A model generated the notes under the pieces. It searched no databases. It was not told the origin of the DNA and saw only the letters and a program-made list of their open reading frames with translations. A program made the translations under genes and the position numbers. This document shows positions 6,826-9,916 of a DNA stretch of 9,916 bases, piece by piece. Location of the stretch: assembly GCA_002700865.1 (NCBI GenBank), contig PAFB01000037.1, forward strand, positions 1-9,916, written 5' to 3'. This DNA comes from Rhodospirillaceae bacterium. GTDB lineage: Bacteria > Pseudomonadota > Alphaproteobacteria > UBA7985. Position 1 is the first letter of the stretch, and the number at the start of each line of letters is the position of its first letter.

Positions 6826-9248
6826 GCGACAGATTTTCCGCGCATCGCAGCGCCTGCGGGGTCGTAGGGCGACGCTGGGACCAAAGTTGCCGACCGTTCA
6901 ACACCGACAATATGCACGCTCAGCGGCGAGCCCTCGTCTGCAACCTCGCGGTCGACCATCGCCATGGCATAGGATTTTCCCATGGTGTGACCATAGCCGC
7001 CGGACGTGACGAAACCCACCCGTTGATCGCCGCTCCAAACCGGTTCATAGCCGCTGGCATCAGCGTCCTTGGCATCGACCTCCAGCGTGACAACAATTTG
7101 CGCGGGGCCGTTGCCGTCGCGCTCCTTGAGTGCAGCATCGCGACCGACGAAATCGCCTTTGTCCCAGTCAATCCAACGATCCATGCCCGTTTGTCCGGCT
7201 GTATAACCTTGGGTGAACTCAGCGCTCCAGATCCCAAAGCTCTTTTCCAGTCGCAGCGACAGCAGCGCGTTAAAGCCCACTTCACGCATACCCAACTCGG
7301 CCCCGGCCGACAGCAGGGTTTCGCGCAAAGTGATGTGTTCAGCCGCCGAGCAATGAATTTCGTAGCCCAGCTCACCGGTCACCGACAGCCGCCCGATCTT
7401 TACCCGCAGCATGCCAATATCGAAGACCCCACAGCCCATAAAGCCCAAGCCGGCAATGTCGCCCTCGGTCAGTTGTTCCAGCACCTTCAGGCTGTTGGGC
7501 CCGGACAGACTGAAGCCGACAGTGGCATCGGATATATCGCGCACGCTCAGGCCCGGTGCTGTTCCGCCGTGGTCGTGGAACCAGCGCATATGCCATTCGC
7601 GCAAGTAATACGAACCCATGATCCACCACGTTCCGTCGCCCCAGTTGAACACGGTCAAATCACCCTTCATCCGGCCATCAGGTGCCAGCATGGGGCCGAG
7701 GCGGGCGCGGCCTGGTGCGGGGAGTTTGGAAGCCATGATGGTGTTCAGCCACGCTTCCGCGCCATCGCCGGAAACTTCGAAACGGGAGAAGCCGGAGATA
7801 TCAAGCAGCCCGACTGCCTGACGAACAGCTCGGCATTCTTCAGCGACGATATCAAAGGCGTTTGAGCGCTTGAGGGTCGGGTTTTCGACAAACTCCCCGT
7901 TCGGCGCGAAATACAGAGGCGTCTCCAACCCCCAACTAACGCCCCACCGACAGCCCGCCGCCGTCATGGCATCATAAGCCGGTGCTTTGCGCAGCGGACG
8001 GCCTGCGGGCAGCTGTTCGTTTGGGTAAGTCATCACGAAACGCCGCGTGTAAAACTGTCCCGTCGTTTCCTTGATGTACTGCTTATTTTCGGCAAAAGCG
8101 CCAAAGCGCGCCACGTCCATTCCGTAAACATCGGCCTCCGGCTCGCCATGAATCATCCACTCGGCCAGCGACTTACCTACGCCACCACCTTGCAGAAAGC
8201 CCGCCATCACCCCGCAAGCGCACCAGTAGCCGGGCTTGCCGCGCACAGGGCCGACCAACGGGTTTCCATCGGGGGCGAAGGTAAAGGCCCCGTTGACCCA
8301 CGTTTTCACACCGACCTCCTGCAGCGCCGGGTAGCGCTCAAAGCCCAAAATCAGCTCGCGTTCGATCCGGTCGGGGTCTTCCTGTTGCAGCTCAAAGCCG
8401 TACTCCCAGGGCGCGCCATCGACCATCCAGTGCTCATGATCAATCTCATAGATGCCCAGCAGAATACCTTTTTGGTCCTGCCGCATGTAGGTAAAGCCCT
8501 CAAGATCAACCGTCATTGGCACTTCGAAATCGATCTGTTCGAGTTCGGGAATGGTATCGGAGATCAGGTAGTGGTGGTTGAGGGGCGAGACCGGCAACTC
8601 GATCCCAGCCATACGACCGACCTGCTTGGCCCAAAGCCCCGCTGCGTTAACAACGTGCTCGGCGTGGATGGTGCCCTTTTCCGTCACAACCTGCCAGCCG
8701 TCAGCGACCTGTACGAGGTCGATGACGCGGTTGTTTTCGATCACTTGCGCGCCGTGCTTTTTTGCGGCACCGGCGTAAGCATGGACGGTGCCGGTGGTGT
8801 CAACATAGCCTTCACGATCCGCCCACATGCCGCCCAGAATACCTTCCGTGGACATAATCGGGCACAGTTCTCCGGCCTCTTTAGGTGTCACGAGGCGACA
8901 GTCTTCGATACCAATAGACTGGAACGTGCGGTAGGCAGCCTGCAGCCATTCCCAGCGGTCCGGGGTCCCGGCGAGCGTCAAGCCGCCGGTCATATGCATC
9001 CCCACCGACTGACCAGACTCTTTCTCAATCTCGGAGAGCAGATCAATGGTGTAGGCTTGCAACTGCGCGATATTGGGATCCGCGTTGAGCGCATGAAAAC
9101 CACCCGCAGCGTGCCAACTTGACCCGGCGGTCAACACCGATCGCTCGATCAAACAAACGTCTTTCCAGCCGAACTTGGCGAGATGGTACAAGACCGAGGT
9201 GCCAACAACACCCCCTCCGATGACAACCACACGGTAATGCGAATTCAT
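6822..9248 (-). CDS. GcvT-domain FAD-dependent oxidoreductase, dimethylglycine/sarcosine dehydrogenase-like
   Basis: An 808-residue two-domain flavoprotein of the DMGDH/SARDH family: it oxidatively demethylates an N-methyl amine and passes the one-carbon unit to tetrahydrofolate as 5,10-methylene-THF. Residues 1-370 form the DAO-type FAD domain with VVVIGGGVVGTS (GGGVVG at 11-16), LIER (E35 for the ribose) and TAGSSWHAAGG, whose H46 matches the histidine that binds FAD covalently in DMGDH. About 370-425 is the FAO_M linker, 430-690 the GcvT folate domain (TGELGYEI at 624-631) and 705-795 the GcvT C-terminal barrel. ATG 9248 is chosen over GTG 9272 because an AGGGAGG Shine-Dalgarno (complement of 9257-9263) sits 8 bases upstream and because the GTG lies in an operator-like palindrome. 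The stop overlaps the MttB-like start as ATGA. The actual substrate (dimethylglycine, sarcosine or another N-methyl compound) cannot be told from sequence. Confidence 0.94.
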   Translation of the reverse strand: MNSHYRVVVIGGGVVGTSVLYHLAKFGWKDVCLIERSVLTAGSSWHAAGGFHALNADPNIAQLQAYTIDLLSEIEKESGQSVGMHMTGGLTLAGTPDRWEWLQAAYRTFQSIGIEDCRLVTPKEAGELCPIMSTEGILGGMWADREGYVDTTGTVHAYAGAAKKHGAQVIENNRVIDLVQVADGWQVVTEKGTIHAEHVVNAAGLWAKQVGRMAGIELPVSPLNHHYLISDTIPELEQIDFEVPMTVDLEGFTYMRQDQKGILLGIYEIDHEHWMVDGAPWEYGFELQQEDPDRIERELILGFERYPALQEVGVKTWVNGAFTFAPDGNPLVGPVRGKPGYWCACGVMAGFLQGGGVGKSLAEWMIHGEPEADVYGMDVARFGAFAENKQYIKETTGQFYTRRFVMTYPNEQLPAGRPLRKAPAYDAMTAAGCRWGVSWGLETPLYFAPNGEFVENPTLKRSNAFDIVAEECRAVRQAVGLLDISGFSRFEVSGDGAEAWLNTIMASKLPAPGRARLGPMLAPDGRMKGDLTVFNWGDGTWWIMGSYYLREWHMRWFHDHGGTAPGLSVRDISDATVGFSLSGPNSLKVLEQLTEGDIAGLGFMGCGVFDIGMLRVKIGRLSVTGELGYEIHCSAAEHITLRETLLSAGAELGMREVGFNALLSLRLEKSFGIWSAEFTQGYTAGQTGMDRWIDWDKGDFVGRDAALKERDGNGPAQIVVTLEVDAKDADASGYEPVWSGDQRVGFVTSGGYGHTMGKSYAMAMVDREVADEGSPLSVHIVGVERSATLVPASPYDPAGAAMRGKSVA

Positions 9249-9256
9249 GGCCGCTG

Positions 9257-9263
9257 CCTCCCT
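9257..9263 (-). promoter_or_regulatory. Strong Shine-Dalgarno of the DMGDH-like gene
   Basis: On the minus strand AGGGAGG lies eight bases before ATG 9248. It fixes that ATG as the start rather than the in-frame GTG at 9272. Confidence 0.8.
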
Positions 9264-9265
9264 AT

Positions 9266-9281
9266 TGGACACTTCTGTCCA
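9266..9281. promoter_or_regulatory. Operator-like palindrome 1 (TGGACA-N4-TGTCCA)
   Basis: A perfect inverted repeat with 6-bp arms and a 4-base centre, just upstream of the DMGDH-like gene's Shine-Dalgarno. It is probably the binding site of the TetR regulator encoded as last gene of the same operon, or of another dimeric repressor. A related copy lies 32 bp away at 9299-9313. Confidence 0.55.
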
Positions 9282-9295
9282 TAAGCTAAAACAGC

Positions 9296-9301
9296 ATTGT
9301 A
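9296..9301 (-). promoter_or_regulatory. Candidate -10 box of the amine operon promoter
   Basis: On the minus strand TACAAT (one mismatch to TATAAT) lies 48 bases upstream of ATG 9248, in an AT-rich patch. No strong -35 hexamer is seen 16-18 bases upstream, so the promoter may depend on an activator. The box overlaps operator-like palindrome 2, and transcription would start just before palindrome 1. An alternative is TAGACA (complement of 9308-9313) as a -35 with a poor -10 near 9285-9290. Confidence 0.35.
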
Positions 9302-9313
9302 CACAGCTGTCTA
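9299..9313. promoter_or_regulatory. Operator-like palindrome 2, related to palindrome 1
   Basis: The stretch contains the perfect 8-bp palindrome ACAGCTGT (9303-9310) with flanking TA/TA. It matches 9267-9281 in 11 of 15 positions (shared pattern G-N-ACAC-NN-CTGTC-N-A). The offset of 32 bp is close to three helical turns, so two repressor dimers could bind the same DNA face. Confidence 0.45.
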
Positions 9314-9386
9314 GCGCTCATTTTCACGCGAGCCTTTGTGAGACGCCAGACCGTCCACAGGCGGTAAGGTGATGCTAGTGGCGGCG

Positions 9387-9916
9387 TTAGCGTTGGCGGT
9401 GTCTGTTGCGGCGACGCAGGATCATGCGCGAGCGGAGCTCGACGGTCAGGAAGGCAAGGAACACGGGAAACCGCTCATTCGGCTCGCCTTTGGTGCCCAG
9501 CAACCAAATCTGCTGATAAAACCAGTACGTGCCGGAAAATCCATCGATGGTTTTCACCAGATTGGACCGCCGCAACCCCTGCAACCATCGCGGGATCAGG
9601 CCAAGCCGGATTTCATAGCGCGGAAGCTCCGCCGATCCTGCCAACAAAGCCTTGGGCGCATCGGCCATCAAGCACAGGGGCCGCGCCAGCCCAATCGCAT
9701 CCGTCGCACCGGCCTGCAAAGCCTGCTCCATCGCATCGCGCCGCCGAAAGCCGCCCGTAACCATCAGGGGAATGGTCAAGTGCGCTTGCATAGCCTGACC
9801 AAAGTCAACGAAGTAGGCTTCCCGCGCCGCCGTCGAGGGCGCGATGTTTTGATCGGTTAGCGGCTCGATGCCTTCGAGGGTCAGAAAACGAGGTTGTTCG
9901 TAGGTCCCCCCAGAAA
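9387..9916 (-). CDS. NADH:flavin oxidoreductase, old yellow enzyme family (3' part only)
   Basis: The C-terminal 175 residues of an OYE-type FMN oxidoreductase; the N-terminus lies beyond the right edge. The visible part begins with SGGTYEQP, typical of a bacterial OYE branch that continues into REAYFVDFGQ. It then shows PLMVTGGFR (visible residues 49-57), whose Gly-Gly holds the FMN phosphate, and AIGLARPLC (73-81), the second FMN phosphate loop. About 95 residues follow the barrel, with hydrophobic LVKTIDGFSGTYWFYQQIW and FPVFLAFLTV stretches and a basic tail, so the C-terminus may touch the membrane. There is no room for the extra ADP and FAD domains of trimethylamine or dimethylamine dehydrogenase, so it is not one of those. 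These enzymes reduce activated C=C bonds or act as NAD(P)H dehydrogenases. It lies 138 bp upstream of the amine operon in the same orientation; a shared pathway is possible but unproven. Confidence 0.9.
   Translation of the reverse strand, partial: SGGTYEQPRFLTLEGIEPLTDQNIAPSTAAREAYFVDFGQAMQAHLTIPLMVTGGFRRRDAMEQALQAGATDAIGLARPLCLMADAPKALLAGSAELPRYEIRLGLIPRWLQGLRRSNLVKTIDGFSGTYWFYQQIWLLGTKGEPNERFPVFLAFLTVELRSRMILRRRNRHRQR

Noticed and set aside
6765..7865. Open plus-strand frame of 366 codons opposite the DMGDH-like gene; a similar one at 8148-9122.
   Set aside because: Both lie within a confidently identified minus-strand gene and read as unconvincing protein without domain motifs.
9358..9375. 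Hairpin ACCGTC-CACA-GGCGGT between the OYE-like gene and the amine operon, considered as a terminator.
   Set aside because: It pairs fully only as plus-strand RNA with a G-U wobble; on the transcribed minus strand it has a C-A mismatch, and no T-run follows.
9387..9916. Trimethylamine or dimethylamine dehydrogenase, suggested by the OYE fold next to amine genes.
   Set aside because: Those enzymes are over 700 residues with iron-sulfur and nucleotide-binding domains after the barrel; this protein stops about 95 residues after the FMN phosphate site.

Overview
The window looks like a chromosomal segment of a Gram-negative proteobacterium, probably an aerobic alpha- or gammaproteobacterium, and a marine or soil-type methylamine or betaine user would fit. 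The reasons are the GC-rich DNA with tight gene packing and the gene families present: a PhrB/CryB-type iron-sulfur photolyase, paired half-size YeeE/YedE proteins with a persulfide dioxygenase, and a non-pyrrolysine MttB homologue with a dimethylglycine-dehydrogenase-like flavoprotein. The exact lineage cannot be read from the sequence. No tRNA, rRNA, CRISPR array, insertion sequence or phage gene was seen.

Layout, plus strand (1-4482): the 3' end of a DadA-like FAD amino-acid/amine oxidoreductase (to 845); a (6-4)-type [4Fe-4S] photolyase (955-2493) followed by a hairpin; an AT-rich promoter-like gap; then a compact sulfur operon of a YeeE/YedE protein (2637-3068), its DUF6691 partner (3073-3510) and an ETHE1/Blh-type persulfide dioxygenase (3574-4482). 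This set probably imports or handles reduced sulfur and oxidises persulfide to sulfite.

Layout, minus strand (9916-4479): the 3' end of an old-yellow-enzyme-type NADH:flavin oxidoreductase (9387 to the right edge); a regulatory gap of about 140 bp with two related operator-like palindromes 32 bp apart; a two-domain FAD/GcvT methylamine dehydrogenase (6822-9248); an MttB-superfamily methyltransferase that overlaps it by ATGA (5233-6825); and, 16 bp later, a TetR-family regulator (4479-5216). The last three form one transcription unit, probably for demethylation of a quaternary or tertiary methylated amine whose identity is unknown, feeding methyl or one-carbon units to tetrahydrofolate under control of the TetR protein.

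The two blocks meet tail to tail at 4479-4482, where the stop codons of the persulfide dioxygenase and the TetR gene overlap. The most interesting items are the paired operator candidate, the MttB-DMGDH-TetR cassette with no visible corrinoid protein, and a possible reading-frame break in the first ~120 bases.
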